Source of the DNA: Populus alba
Lineage: Eukaryota > Streptophyta > Magnoliopsida > Malpighiales > Salicaceae
NCBI RefSeq assembly: GCF_005239225.2
Contig: NC_133293.1
Coordinates: 6,014,001-6,078,000, forward strand
DNA length: 64,000 nucleotides
Reading direction: 5' to 3'
The translations under genes and the position numbers were made by a program. The notes under the pieces are model-generated. The model saw nothing but the letters and a program-made list of their open reading frames with translations. It had not been told where the DNA came from and made no database searches. Shown piece by piece: positions 13,501 through 24,769 of this stretch. Every line of letters starts with the position of its first letter. Position 1 is the stretch's first letter.

Positions 13501-14536
13501 CTTCTATCTAGATTGCTGTTAATTACCTTATCTAAAAATGATGCTAATGGGGTTTTGCTGCCTATTTAAGAGCATCTTTTCCATGTTCAATAAAGACTGA
13601 TTATAAATTGAATCGAGATTTGCTATTTCATTTTGGTACTATCACTCTTCCATATTTCTTCTTCTCTGTTTATCTATCTCCTGCGGGGATTTCTTTCTTC
13701 TCCGATTTATTTTTCTGCCTTTCTTCTATTTAATCCCTTTCCTTTAGGGAATTCTGCTCCTATCTTTATTATTACCCTGTTCTACATTGGCTAATGCCAA
13801 CCAAAAATCATAATGTCAAGGCCTGATTTTACCCAAATATCATAGTGCTTAGACCTCCAAAATTAATCTGATTTCCAGTGGAGAGATGGTATAGCTTGAA
13901 GCATTGTACTCAGTGCTCACATGCCATAATCTATTTTTTTAATTTTTAATTAATTAGTTACAATTAATAAGTTGTTGTAAGGGGGGTTGCATGGTATGTT
14001 ACCCATTCAAAATACCTTAACTAACCAACAATGTTTGTTAATTCAGGAATGGCCAGAAGAAGAGTATCCACCCTATGCAAATGGTCCAGGCTACATCATT
14101 TCATGTGACGTTGCGGATTTTATTGTAGCTGAGTTTGAGAGTCACAAGTTGAGAGTATGTTGTTCTGTGTCACCTTTGCTCCTTTTCTTGTTCGTGCTTG
14201 CGTGCATGCATGCTGTTTGCACTTTGTACCCTCATTCGAGTGCCTGTCTCTGTCATGCCTTTGATTTGCTTACTTAGTGCGGTTATGGTTGTGTGTGATT
14301 AAATATGAACCGATATCCACTTGATGCAGTTATTTAAGATGGAAGACGTGAGCATGGGAATGTGGGTGGAAAAGTTTAACAATTCAAAACCCGTAGAATA
14401 TATCCACAGCTTGAAGTTTTGCCAGTTTGGATGCATAGAAGATTATTACACTGCTCATTATCAGTCGCCAAGGCAGATGATTTGCCTCTGGGACAAATTA
14501 AATCAAGGAAAATCCCAGTGCTGCAATATGAGATGA
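10579..14536 (+). CDS. GALT-type beta-1,3-galactosyltransferase (galectin + GT31), 7 exons
   Basis: Probable Golgi type II enzyme that transfers galactose from UDP-Gal, most likely to hydroxyproline of arabinogalactan proteins (GALT2-6 group). Exons, joined by frame and GT-AG sites: 10579-11362, 11873-12105, 12196-12486, 12593-12721, 12911-13084, 14047-14154, 14330-14536; product 641 aa, a usual length for the group. Residues about 14-37 form a single hydrophobic signal anchor. A galectin-type domain spans about 150-360 ([10 protein letters not shown] and later H-I-N-V-D-G-R-H). The GT31 domain runs from about 385 to the end, with the DDD metal/UDP-binding triad at 492-494 in K-C-D-D-D-T-F, and E-D-V-S-M-G-M-W near the C-terminus. 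The last exon ends in a cysteine-containing tail. The start is the first Met, just before the anchor. Closest paralogue (GALT3-like versus others) is not settled. Confidence 0.93.
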
Positions 14537-14910
14537 TTATCAATTTATCATGTCAGCAATGATTACAATATGATAAACGCGAGGAACAGATGAAAGCAAC
14601 ACAGAAGCAAGTTTTGCGGTGGTTGTACATCTCTGTACATATTCAGAGGGACTTAAGTTAAGATGTAGCAGGATTCTGGATTCTCATGGAGTCCATTCAT
14701 TATATTTTAATTTCCCCTTCTCCCCGCTTGATTGTTGCTCTAGAATAGGTATAGAGGGATGTTTCTGTGGCTTGAAAAAGACATGTCGAAGTTTTGTATT
14801 CTGGAGAGGGAAACACTCAAAAGACTGAAGCAGAAAGAATGCAAATATTCTCTCTCTATCTCTCTCTCTCTTCTTTTTTTTTTTTTTTTTTTTTTTTATT
14901 AACATGAAAT
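14537..14910 (+). other. 3' UTR of the galactosyltransferase gene
   Basis: Non-coding sequence after the stop, ending near a CT-rich tract and a long T run (about 14858-14897). The exact polyadenylation site is not evident. Confidence 0.45.
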
Positions 14911-16116
14911 GTTCGAACCAACTTGTATGTACTTTAATTAATTTTCATGGGTTCTGAAGTTAACAATTAAATAAGTCTTTAATGGTTATTAATATTAATA
15001 ACTATAAAGCTGAAATCTAAAAGGGAGTAAATTGTTTGATTTCAAATTCTTATTACCATTACATGAATGCAAATATTCTTTTAATTAAGAATGCACATGC
15101 CTTGTTCTCACTACATCCTTTAAAGTCCAAACACTTGAAGTATCCTCTCATTATTGATATGGTTGAAGTTCTTAAATGAATTTTTTACATTTAAGGTAGG
15201 TTATTAATGCGAGTGATATAGCCATTATTTTTTGTACACGTTAGGGAGAGACTCCCTCGAATCTCTACTCTTTACTAAAGTTTATGGAATCATTTATAAT
15301 GTTTTTTGAAATGACAAGTTAACAGCTTTTTGGGTAATTGCAATATTTACTTGCATAATTCACGGCAGAAATGCATAAAATAGCATATCTAGCTATAGCA
15401 TGAAAGAACATTAAGTAAATTAAAGAAAACAAAGGTGCACACTTGCGTACCGACATGGGGACTTGTGGATCTGAGAGTGACACTGAAATATCGCCAACAC
15501 TAGGAAACAAGCAGTCTTGTTAAACCTCTGTCCCTTTGACTTGTGTGTCAAGTCATTATTTGTAAATTTACTAGAAGATGTAATTTAAAGTATTATTTTT
15601 AGAAATATATTAAAATAATTTTTTATTTTTAAAAATTTGTATCCACATCATCATATTAAAATAATCTAAAACTAAAATAAATTAATTTTTTTTTAAAAAA
15701 TTAGATTTTAAATAAACAAAATTTTACCTGTAATATCAAACACGCTCTAATTTACCAACAGACAGGAGTGGATATGTTGAACTTATACTATGAGACATGA
15801 ATTTCTGATTCAAGCTTTGTTTTTAAGCGTAAATTAAGGCTGAAAAGCAGTAAAATCTAGGCTTCCAGGAGGGAATAACAGGCATACATGCATGAAATAA
15901 AGTGCATCAAACAGGGGTCGAAGAAAAAATAGTGCAAGATATCCAATCTTTGCTTTTAAAATATTTGATCAACTGGACGGATCTCATGAATCACGTAAAG
16001 AAGCTCTGACTAGTAGGTAGGTAGCTAGCTAGCAAGCTGCGAGGAACTTGAGAAGTAACATTGACAGAAACACCGGAATTATTTTATAGAAGGGCATACA
16101 GTGAAGCACCGCGAGG
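14911..16116. other. Intergenic DNA with a possible exon-like island
   Basis: Mostly AT-rich. On the minus strand, about 15452-15530 reads as an open segment of ordinary amino-acid composition that ends at a good donor (ATGTCG then GTACGCAAG), which looks exon-like. 15580-15755 is a diverged copy of the dispersed A/T-rich repeat. I do not recognise a gene. Confidence 0.3.
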
Positions 16117-16230
16117 TTAGAACACCTTGGAACCGTCGAGGAAAACCCTTCTCTTGAAATACCAGAATCGGAGCTCGGTAGCTTGCTCTTCTATTAATGA
16201 AAAAGGTAGGAGATATGACATTGTCATACC
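16117..16230 (-). pseudogene. Possible terminal-exon fragment of an unknown gene
   Basis: Reading the minus strand down to a TAA at 16117-16119 gives about 35 residues of protein-like composition ending E-L-R-F-W-Y-F-K-R-R-V-F-L-D-G-S-K-V-F. AG dinucleotides upstream could act as acceptors. Nothing recognisable continues this frame to the left or right, and an A/T-rich repeat lies upstream (16738-16935), so this may be a gene remnant. The family is not recognised and the call is tentative. Confidence 0.25.
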
Positions 16231-16737
16231 TGAGATACCAATAACTAGCATAATACTTCACCGTGAAACGCTGGTGGTAGGATTCCGAACTAATTTACAA
16301 TGTAATAGAAAAAGAAAAAAAAATATCTTTTACTACGTTGTTGGTAGGATTTCCAAACTAATTCGTAAATTCTAGTTAACTTATCAAAATTAATTGATTT
16401 TTTTTTTAAATTACTTTGATAAAAATAATATTATTTTTATTTAGAAAAAATAGAATTGACTGTCGTAGCTTTTTTTTTTTAAATTAAATTTTAAAACTAT
16501 GATAGTAATTTTTTATATTGTGGTTCATTTGTTGTTTTTATTAAAAAAATATAAATTATATTTTTAAATGTGTTAGTTTTTTTTTAGCAAAATGAATAAA
16601 GTTTGTTATTTGATAAAAATAAAATAAAATTAACAAGTATAAAAATATATTATAAATTAATGAGAAAAAATTATGTTAAAATACCTGCAGGACGAAAATT
16701 TTGTGAGCTTTTCAACTTTGTTAACAGAATCTAATAA

Positions 16738-16935
16738 GAGTCTGTTTTGGAGTATAATTGATGTTATTTTTTAAAATAGTTTTTGCTTGAAAATATATTA
16801 AAATAATATATTTTTTTAAAAATTTATTTTTGACATCAGCATATCAAAATAATTTCTAAATAAAATTAAAAAATTAATTTAAAGTAAAAACGATTTTAAA
16901 ATTTGCTTAAACTCCAATGCAAACACAACCCCAAA
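16738..16935. repeat. Dispersed A/T-rich repeat, copy 2
   Basis: Shares GACATCAGCATATCAAAATA and the surrounding A/T architecture with 4265-4440. The copies are clearly diverged, so the insertions are not recent. Confidence 0.55.
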
Positions 16936-17841
16936 TAGTCACTTGGAGAATCTCAGATCACGTAGTGCTACTCAAAACCATTTCTCACTCCCTTTATTTT
17001 TTCTGTTTCTTAGAAGGTTTTTGAAAAAATGACACAATTAGGATAAAAGTTTTGAGAGAACGATTTATATTGAAAAAATATTTGGAATATAGCACAATTT
17101 AATCACAATCATTTTTTGAATATCAATTTTGTATGAGTATGTTGTTTAGTCAAAACCAAAATACATGTCTCATATATATTAATTAACCTAAACAAAACTC
17201 AACCTAAAATTCTATGAAGACTAATGATTAAAAATTAAAATTCAAGATCTAATGGATAAGAAAATGAAATAAGATAGATGAAGTGGAAGGATAGAGAAAT
17301 GGAGGAGCAACAAAATGGGGAAAAAAATTGGATCATCTAATTCTGTTTTCAACACACGTTAAAACTTTTTTGATAAAATGATTTTAATTATACTTTGATA
17401 AACCACCAAACAAGATTGTAATGAACCCGAACAAAAATCATAACCAATTACAACTTTGTTTGGGGGTGTTTCAAAATGTTGTTAGATTTATCTTATCGAA
17501 ATTTTTCTAACCATAACCTATTCTTTCTTTCCACTTTTTTATGCTCTCATTCTCTCCATTCACATCAGGTTTCTCCTCTCTTTCTTAGCCACTACATGTT
17601 GAATATCATCTTTGGTTGGCTATTCGATTTTTATAAAATTTCATGTTGTACATGTCAATTAATTTAAATAAAACATAAATTTTAAAATAACTGTTATTTT
17701 CAATAATAATTACGTTCAAAACTGTGTTATTTTACTAACTTGTGTTATTTACCCAAAAAAATCTTATCAAACTGTGGTAAAATGATAAAAGACCCTCATC
17801 TCTGAATTGTAATTATGTTCTAGGTTTCTTGATTGATAATA

Positions 17842-17956
17842 GAATACTGAAACAGTAGTGGACTATTTTTAAATAGTAGGTGCTGATGCCAATGATCAGA
17901 GAATACTGAAAATAGTGGACTATTTTTAAATAGCAAGTGCTGATGCAATGATAAGA
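17842..17956. repeat. Two-copy tandem duplication, 59-bp unit
   Basis: The unit beginning GAATACTGAAA and containing TGGACTATTTTTAAATAG is repeated at 17842 and 17901 with a few differences (for example GTAGGTGCTGATG against GCAAGTGCTGATG). No coding content. Confidence 0.85.
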
Positions 17957-18573
17957 GAATAAAAATGGAGGTATAGAGCTTACTTTATATCTTTCTGAGC
18001 TTGCTTAGGGACTTTAGGGCCAAGAAAAAGAACCTTTATAATGAAAGTGATTCTCTCTTAGTGGATTCAGTGCTCAAAAGAAAGAACCTTATTCCATCAT
18101 CTGGTTTAGTTTAGGGAAAAGCAGGCCGCCATTTCCCCTGTGCTCTAAAGGTCCACTTTGCTAATGGGAATCACACCCTTGGCCCAGCTAATATCGAACC
18201 ACAACCTCTAAATTTCCATGCTTTTTTTCTTCTTTTTGAGTAAAATTTTGATGGTTTGTCAAGTTTAGCCTTTAAACTCTGTAGCGCATTCATCTTTTGG
18301 AGTGCGTAAATGAACTGTATATCATGAGAACCTGATCCCTTATGCTCTTTCTTTATCAAGATAAAAAGAGGCTGGAAAATGAAAAAGAAGAAGGAAACTG
18401 TTATCCTTAATTTGCACATTTCTTCCATCTTAAGGTACATTGAATTCTTACATTATATGCAAATACTTATGAGGGCTTGCATTCTTTAGCTGTCGATTTC
18501 ACACGGGAGAGAAATCTTGGCATTACTTGTAGATCATTGGATTTCTGTCAGACGGAAAATATTCGGGCTAGCT

Positions 18574-19609
18574 CTAAAAGAGGACCCGGACCATAAAGTA
18601 TGCCAAGGAAAAGATCAAGAAATTGCCTGCAACGATTCAAAGATGATCGATATGAATGATTGTATAGTTGGATATCAAGGACCAAAAATTAATAGAACCG
18701 AAGGGAAGGGAAAAAATAATTGAAGAAATGTAGAAATATACCTGCAGTGTGCCTTGGGAGAAGCCTTGGACAGTGATTATATAATGATCGAAAGAAACAG
18801 TCTGATGTTGTGTTGAGGCCACCAGGACAGTTACAAACGAATGTGTCGTAAGCTCCGCCGTAACCACAAACTCCATTACTTCTCTCGCAGTTAGCACAAG
18901 AACTTGGATAGTCATTGTACACGTTGAACTTGTATTTAAGTGCAATCCCATACTTCCAGTTTTCAGGGTTAGATTCTTGGCCGTTGAAGCTATAGAACCC
19001 AGAATATGAAGTGCATTGCAGCTTCTGTAAATCCATTTCAAAAGAAGGCCCAAGATCTACTGGTGTGTAAACACAGCAGGTAGAGATTGGAAGATTGAGC
19101 ATACTGATTGCTCTGCAAGAATACAAGAAACTGCAAATGGGTGCACCTGTTCTGTCGCACTGAGGGATTACTGTGGTGTTGCTATCAACATCATAGGCGC
19201 CATTGGTTCTGTAGATAGGTGATGAAGTGGTTGAGCAGTCAAGTAGAGTAAAGACAGTATCGTCGTGAAAAGAGAAGGGAGCGTCCCAGTCGAGGCCAAA
19301 CCCTTTGCTTGTTTGAGTACAAGCACAGGTTGACATCGAGGGATCAGAGATGTGTATAACTTGACTGGAATATTCTATGTTGGTGACCGGATAGCAGCCA
19401 GTATGGGTGGTTAAGGTGAGCTTTTCTTGGTTGCAAGTCACGTATTGTTGAAATCGTGGATCCCCACAGCCAAGGCCAGTTCCAAAGGGATACTTGATGG
19501 GAATTTGGCCACAAGAGTTCTTGCAGGTTTGCGAGGCTACCAAGGAGGAGAGGATCGTGAGAGTTAAGAAGTAGAGAAGAATGACACAAGAACATTGCTT
19601 GACCTTCAT
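18574..19609 (-). CDS. Kinase-less WAK-type galacturonan-binding-domain protein, 2 exons
   Basis: Probable secreted or membrane-tethered wall protein with the extracellular part of wall-associated kinases but no kinase. Exon 1 is 18742-19609, exon 2 is 18574-18626; the GT-AG join keeps frame and gives 306 aa. Residues 1-26 look like a signal peptide. A GUB_WAK-like cysteine-rich domain (C-G-Q-I-P-I-K-Y-P-F-G near 33-43) covers about 29-90, and a second cysteine-rich, WAK-associated-type region extends to about 271 (S-C-A-N-C-E-R-S-N-G-V-C-G-Y, then C-N-C-P-G-G near 259). Exon 2 encodes only a hydrophobic tail (about 291-306), fitting a short membrane segment or GPI signal. An in-frame ATG at 19690 was rejected: it lies near the start site predicted from the TATA box and the signal peptide follows the second Met. 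Pectin binding is inferred from the family. Confidence 0.85.
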
Positions 19610-19712
19610 CTTATTTACTAGTATATATAGATTAGAGAGAGGAGGAGGAGGAGATAGTTGGCCGGAGAGGTGAGACGTGAAGAGTTCCATTGCTAGCTTG
19701 TCTGTGCATTCA

Positions 19713-19720
19713 TTATATAG
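19713..19720 (-). promoter_or_regulatory. TATA box of the WAK-type gene
   Basis: CTATATAA on the minus strand, about 104 nt before the chosen ATG at 19609. It would place transcription start near 19685, which favours the downstream ATG over the one at 19690. Confidence 0.6.
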
Positions 19721-20098
19721 CGGAAGAAGCTAGCTAGCTAACCGGCTGTTGTCTAACCTTTTGGGAAATTGAGAGGGAATTAACTAAGAGGCATGGTGCG
19801 TTTGTTTCAAGGGGATACATTACTTTTGTGACTTTCGGTGTTGGGATTGCTAGCTTCGCTTTTCCCTACAATATATTAGATGCCTTGTTTTGATCACTGC
19901 TCTTATGCTCTTAGTTAGTTTGTGTGATTAATCTGGCTCGATATTGTTGTAAGAGTCTAGACTTCAGGAACCATTAGATGCATTGCCCACGTACGCCTTT
20001 GTCTTAGCTAGTCCTGTCTCTCTTTTCTTCAGTACCAACAAAGAAAAAAAGAAAAAAAAAAAAAAAGGGACACACTTTCGATCCGCTTAGCTTAGCTT
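19721..20098. other. Upstream region of the WAK-type gene
   Basis: About 380 bp between the TATA box and the copia element's target duplication. It has repeated AGCTAGCTAGC-like words near 19730-19740 and an A-rich run at 20040-20067. It is likely to hold most of the remaining proximal promoter. Confidence 0.45.
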
Positions 20099-20103
20099 AA
20101 GGG
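20099..20103. repeat. Target site duplication, left copy
   Basis: AAGGG immediately before the left LTR; the same five bases follow the right LTR at 24765-24769. Confidence 0.85.
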
Positions 20104-20355
20104 TGTAGAAGATCAGGTCATGGTTACTAAAATCAAGGATGAAGATACTGACCCGTGAACAACTAATCCTCCGTGAAAGCAGCAGCAGAAGATATGATCG
20201 TATGCATTCAAAATCAACAGATATTACCAACTGCACCAAGATTTATGTTAGAAGCTATTTATGTAACATTCTATATATATCAGTACATGTACAGAGAGAG
20301 ATATAAGAAACAATTGTAATTCTGATATTGGCAATTGATTATTCAAATTTTTTTA
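20104..20355 (+). repeat. Left LTR of the copia element
   Basis: 252 bp, from TGTAGAAGATC to the TTTTTTTA just before the primer binding site. It carries TATA-like words (CTATATATAT near 20272) that could be its promoter. Confidence 0.93.
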
Positions 20356-20367
20356 TGGTATCAGAGC
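20356..20367 (+). other. Primer binding site of the copia element
   Basis: TGGTATCAGAGC, complementary to the 3' end of initiator tRNA-Met, directly adjoining the left LTR as in most plant copia elements. Confidence 0.93.
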
Positions 20368-20387
20368 CTCAAAAGACTAATGTCTAA

Positions 20388-23300
20388 ATGTCTTCCTCAA
20401 ATTCTTCTGCAACTTCATCTCATTCTTTTGTCATCTCCATGTTTTTTGTTGCTACTGTCAAACTCAACCATGACAACTTCCTTCTCTGGAAAGCACAACT
20501 TATACCATATTTCAGAGGACAAGACCTCTTCGGTTATATAGATGGAAGCATTCCCAAACCACCTAAATTCATCTCTGTCACTCACCCTGAAACTTCTGTT
20601 GTTTCTGAACGTCTGAACCCAGCCTACTCTTAATGGGTTCGTCAGGATAATCTCATCCTCAGCACTCTTATGACTTCTCTGTCTGAGCCAATTCTTGCTC
20701 AAGTTGTCTCTTATACTTCTTCTAAGATTGTATGGAATGCATTAGATGATACCTTCTCCTCCAGATCTCGTGCGCGCATTTTGCAAATCCGCACACAACT
20801 TGCAACTGCAACAAAAGGAAACAAGACAGCCACTAATTACTTTCATCACATAAAAAGGCTCACTGATGAACTAGCCATTGCTGGACAACCGCTGAATCAT
20901 GATGATATTCTAACATATATTCTTGCGGGACTCGGCCATGAATATGATAGCTTTGTGGCCTCCATAGCAGCACGGACTGATGACATTACACTGGAGGAAA
21001 TCTATTCTCTACTATTGACTTCTGAAGCTCGCCTGTCGAGGCATCAACTCACCCCTGTCATCTAGCAACCTTCTGCCCATATTGTATACCGACAGAATAA
21101 CTCTCCAAGGCGTGGTAGTTTTCGTGACAGGGGGCGTACTAATCGTGGTGGTTACAATTACAGAAACAAGACTCATGACCAACCGGCTGCTGTTTGCCAG
21201 ATATGTGGTAAGATTGGACACTCTGCAAAGAAATGTTATTTTTGTTTTGATTTGTCTTACCAGGAAGCACCTTCTCTACTAACAAAACATGGCCTGGTTG
21301 CTATGTGTAACAATTCCAACCATACGTGGGATCCTGCATGGCATGCAGATACAGGAGCAACACATCATTTTACCAATGATGCTAATAATCTGACTCTTCA
21401 GAAATCCGACTATGATGGTGCAGACAGTGTGCAAGTTGGAAATGGCCAAGGTTTGCAAATCTCAAAATCTGGGACTTCCAAAATTTCCACTCCCTCTTCC
21501 ACATTTGTTCTTAATAACGTTTTTCTTGTTCCTGAAATACATAAAAATTTACTGTCAGTACATCAATTCTGTGTTGACAATAACGTGTATTTTGAATTTC
21601 ACTCCTATTATTTTCTTATGAAGGATTACCTGGGGAATGTCCTTCATTGAGGCTATCTTCATGATGGACTCTATCAGTTCACCAATAATTCCAGTCTTCC
21701 TCAAGCACTTTCTTGTGTTCGTTTCTATAAGTGGCATCGTAGACTTGGCCATGCCTCTGCTCCAGTTGTCAATCAAGTTTTATCCCTACTTTCTTTTCCC
21801 GTAGCGAAAAATAAAACACATACTGTGTGCCCCGAATGTCAAATGACAAAAAGCCATGATTTACCTTTTAAAAATTCTACTTCTATTTCACTGCACCCTT
21901 TGGATTTAATTTTCACCGATGTGTGGGGACCTACATCAGTGTCTTCCACAACCGGTGCTAAATATTATGTTAGCTTTCTTGATGATTATTCCAAGTTTCT
22001 TTGGTTATTTCCTTTTCAACTTAAATTTGATGTTGAAAATGTCTTTTTAAATTTTCAGACATATGTTGAAAAACAATTTGACAGAAAAATAAAAGCAAGT
22101 CAATCAGACTGGGGTGGGGAGTATCGTCGACTAAACAAGTATTTTCACCAAAATGGGATTAATCATCGTCTAGCTTGCCCACACACTCATCAACAAAATG
22201 GATCTATTGAACGCAAACATCGACACATTGTCGAAGTTGGTTTGAGCTTGTTAACTCATTCACATTTGCCTATGATATATTGGGAAGATGCGTTTCAAAC
22301 CGCTACCTATATCATAAATAGACTTCCAACATCTGTTTTACACCACAAATCTCCTTTTGAAATTATTCATCATAAGATCCCTGATTATCGTTTTCTGCGT
22401 GTGTTTGGTTGTGCCTGCTGGCCAAACTTACGACCCTATAACAAAAATAAATTCAATTTTAGATCCAAAACCTGTATTTTCATTGGTTACAGTCTTTGTC
22501 ATCAAGGGTACAAGTGTCTAGATCTATCTACTGGTAAAATCTATGTTTCTCGTAATGTTATATTCGACGAGACACTTTTTCCTTACTCACAAAACATTGC
22601 CTCCGTGAGTAATAAAAACTCTCCTTCCACGTTTGCTTCTCTTCCTCCCACAATTCCCATATCCCTCCGATTTGCAATCTGACCATGTTCCTACATGCAC
22701 ACCACTTGCACCTCTTATGTTGATTCCTGCAGAAACAGATCAAGCTTTGCCTCTAGCACACTCTGCCGACACAACACTAGCTCTGTCTCAAAATGTTTCT
22801 TCAGCTACAACTACAGTTCCACATGTTGATCCAGTGCTTGTTGCTACTAATGTTCACTCTATGGTCACAAAGTCCAAAAATAATATTCATCGTCCTAAAC
22901 GATTCAGTGATGTCTTCATTCACTATCCTTTACCGAAAGCATTATCAGCACTTGTTCCCATAGTAGCAGAACCAACGTCATACAGTGAAGCCTCCAAATC
23001 TGTGCATTGGCGTGAGGCTATGAATCAAGAATTTTCAGCATTACTTCACAATGGAACCTGGTCCTTGGTTTCACCTCCCACACATGCAAATATTGTTGGA
23101 TGCCAATGGATTTACAAAATCAAACGAAAAGCGGATGGGACCATTGAGCGTTATAAGGCTCGTTTGGTAGCTAAAGGTTTTCACCAATAAGAGGGGATTT
23201 TTCTGAAACATACAGCCCTGTCATCAAACATGCCATCATCCGGTTAGTCATTTCTATTGTAGTAACATATAAGTGGCCTATCAAGCAGTTGGATGTGCAA

Positions 23301-24509
23301 AATGCTTTCTTACATGGTGACCTCCATGAAAATGTTTTTATGATTCAACCACAAGGCTATGTTCATCCTCAGTATCCCAACCATGTGTGCAAACTGCACA
23401 AATCACTTTATGGTTTACGCCAAGCTCCCCGCTCTTGGTTCTCCAAACTGTCCACCAAGCTTCTGTCTCTGGGGTTCAGTGAAAGTAAGGCCGATACATC
23501 TCTCTTCGTGCTACAACAAGTTAATTCGGTGATTTACATTCTTATATATGTTGATGATATACTAATTACTGGCTCAAGTGCATCTGTCATCAACAAAATC
23601 ATTCAGTCTCTACAAGCCACCTTTGTTGTCAAAGACTTAGGTAATCTCTCCTACTTTCTTGGTGTTGAAACACTTTGGTGCACAGATGGCATCTACTTGA
23701 CTCAACGAAAATATATTGTTGATTTGCTTAAAAAGAGCAAAATGGAGAATGCAAAACCATACACTAGTCCTATGGCTTCCAACTGCCGACTTACTTCTAC
23801 TGATGGTACTCCATTTGAAGACGTCAGCCTGTATCGAAGTATAGTAGGCAGTATGCAATATTTGGCGTTTACGAGACCTGATCTAGCATTTGATGTTCAT
23901 AAAATTAGCAAGTTTATGCACAATCCTCTGGACACTCATTGGCTGGTTGTCAAGCGTATCCTTCGCTACCTCAAACATTCTATTTCCACAGGTTTGTTCA
24001 TCACCAGTAATGAAACTTTCAACTTGCAAGCATTTTTTGATTCTGACTGGGCCACCGACAGAGATGATCGCCGATCAGTTGGTTCTTATTGTATTTACAT
24101 GGGCTCCAATTTAATTTCTTGGAGTTGCAAACAACAACCTACAGTAGCACGTAGCAGCACAGAAGCGGAGTACAAAGCAATTGCCAATGCTACTACAGAA
24201 CTCATGTGGTTTAAATCCATACTTTGTGACCTTGGATTGCCTCCGCGGCACTACCCCCACTTTGTGGTGTGATAATATTGGTGCAACTTACCTCACGTCC
24301 AATCCTAAATTTCATGCAAGAACCAAACACATTGAAATTGATGTTTATTTTGTCCGCGATCAGGTTTACAACAAAGAGCTTGTGGTTCAGTTTATCTCCA
24401 GCAAAAACCAGTTAGCAGATGCCCTCACCAAGCCTTTACCACCAGTTAAATTCAGAGAAGTTCTACGCAATCTGCATGTTCGTGAACTACCCTCAAGATT
24501 GAGGGGGCG
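20388..24509 (+). pseudogene. Copia gag-pol coding region with stops and frameshifts
   Basis: One frame runs from the ATG at 20388 to 22682, interrupted by stops at 20631, 21063 and 21648. In order it shows a copia Gag domain, a CCHC zinc knuckle (C-Q-I-C-G-K-I-G-H near 21195), an aspartic protease motif (D-T-G-A near 21348), and the integrase with its GAG-pre-integrase W-H-R-R-L-G-H and later D-V-W-G-P and G-G-E-Y. A frameshift near 22660-22680 moves to the reverse transcriptase start (22633-23190, ending in a stop at 23188), another small deletion follows near 23200, then 23289-24272 carries the RT core with Y-V-D-D-I and RNase H (S-T-E-A-E-Y-K). A last frameshift near 24250 leads to the RNase H tail. 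Four stops and three frameshifts rule out an intact polyprotein. Confidence 0.93.
24497..24509 (+). other. Polypurine tract of the copia element
   Basis: Purine-rich run including GAGGGGG, ending two bases before the right LTR. It fits the plus-strand priming site. Confidence 0.8.
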
Positions 24510-24764
24510 TGTAGAAGATCAGGTCATGGTTACTGAAATCAAGGATGAAGATACTGATCCACCCGTGAACAACTAATCCTCCGTGAAAGCAGCAGCAGAA
24601 GATATGATCGTATGCATTCAAAATCAACAGATGTTACCAGCTGCACCAAGATTTATGTTAGAAGCTATTTATGTAACATTCTATATATATTAGTAAATGT
24701 AAGAGAGAGATATAAGAAACAATTGTAATTCTGATATTGACAATTGATTATTCAAATTTCTTTA
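24510..24764 (+). repeat. Right LTR of the copia element
   Basis: 255 bp, aligned end to end with the left LTR. Differences include a 4-bp insertion (GATCCACCCG against GACCCG), a 1-bp indel in the GTACAGAGAG region and scattered substitutions. Confidence 0.93.
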
Positions 24765-24769
24765 AAGGG
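24765..24769. repeat. Target site duplication, right copy
   Basis: AAGGG, identical to 20099-20103. Confidence 0.85.

Larger units (their letters stand above)
16231..18573. other. AT-rich intergenic DNA with short repeats
   Basis: No gene seen. It holds a dispersed A/T-rich repeat copy (16738-16935), a stretch at about 17340-17800 that resembles the candidate MITE at 3975-4246, and a 59-bp tandem duplication (17842-17956). The end nearest 18573 is probably 3' UTR of the minus-strand gene to the right. Confidence 0.5.
20104..24764 (+). mobile_element. Ty1/copia LTR retrotransposon, structurally complete, coding-defective
   Basis: A 4.66-kb element flanked by the 5-bp duplication AAGGG. It has two LTRs beginning TG and ending TA, an initiator tRNA-Met primer binding site, a polypurine tract before the right LTR, and gag-protease-integrase-RT-RNaseH order, which is the copia order. 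The LTRs differ by roughly 3% (about eight substitutions and two small indels), so insertion is fairly old. Coding lesions make it non-autonomous. It lies about 380 bp upstream of the TATA box of the minus-strand WAK-type gene, in head-to-head orientation with it. Confidence 0.95.

Noticed and set aside
14684..14905. Minus-strand frame beginning with a Lys run
   Set aside because: The run is the complement of the T tract at the end of the galactosyltransferase 3' UTR.
18171..18440. Minus-strand frame left of the WAK-type gene as a kinase exon
   Set aside because: It has no kinase motifs and is not connected by frame; the gene closes with a stop at 18574.
20388..24576. Copia open frames as separate host genes
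   Set aside because: They lie between paired LTRs in copia order and are pieces of one broken polyprotein.
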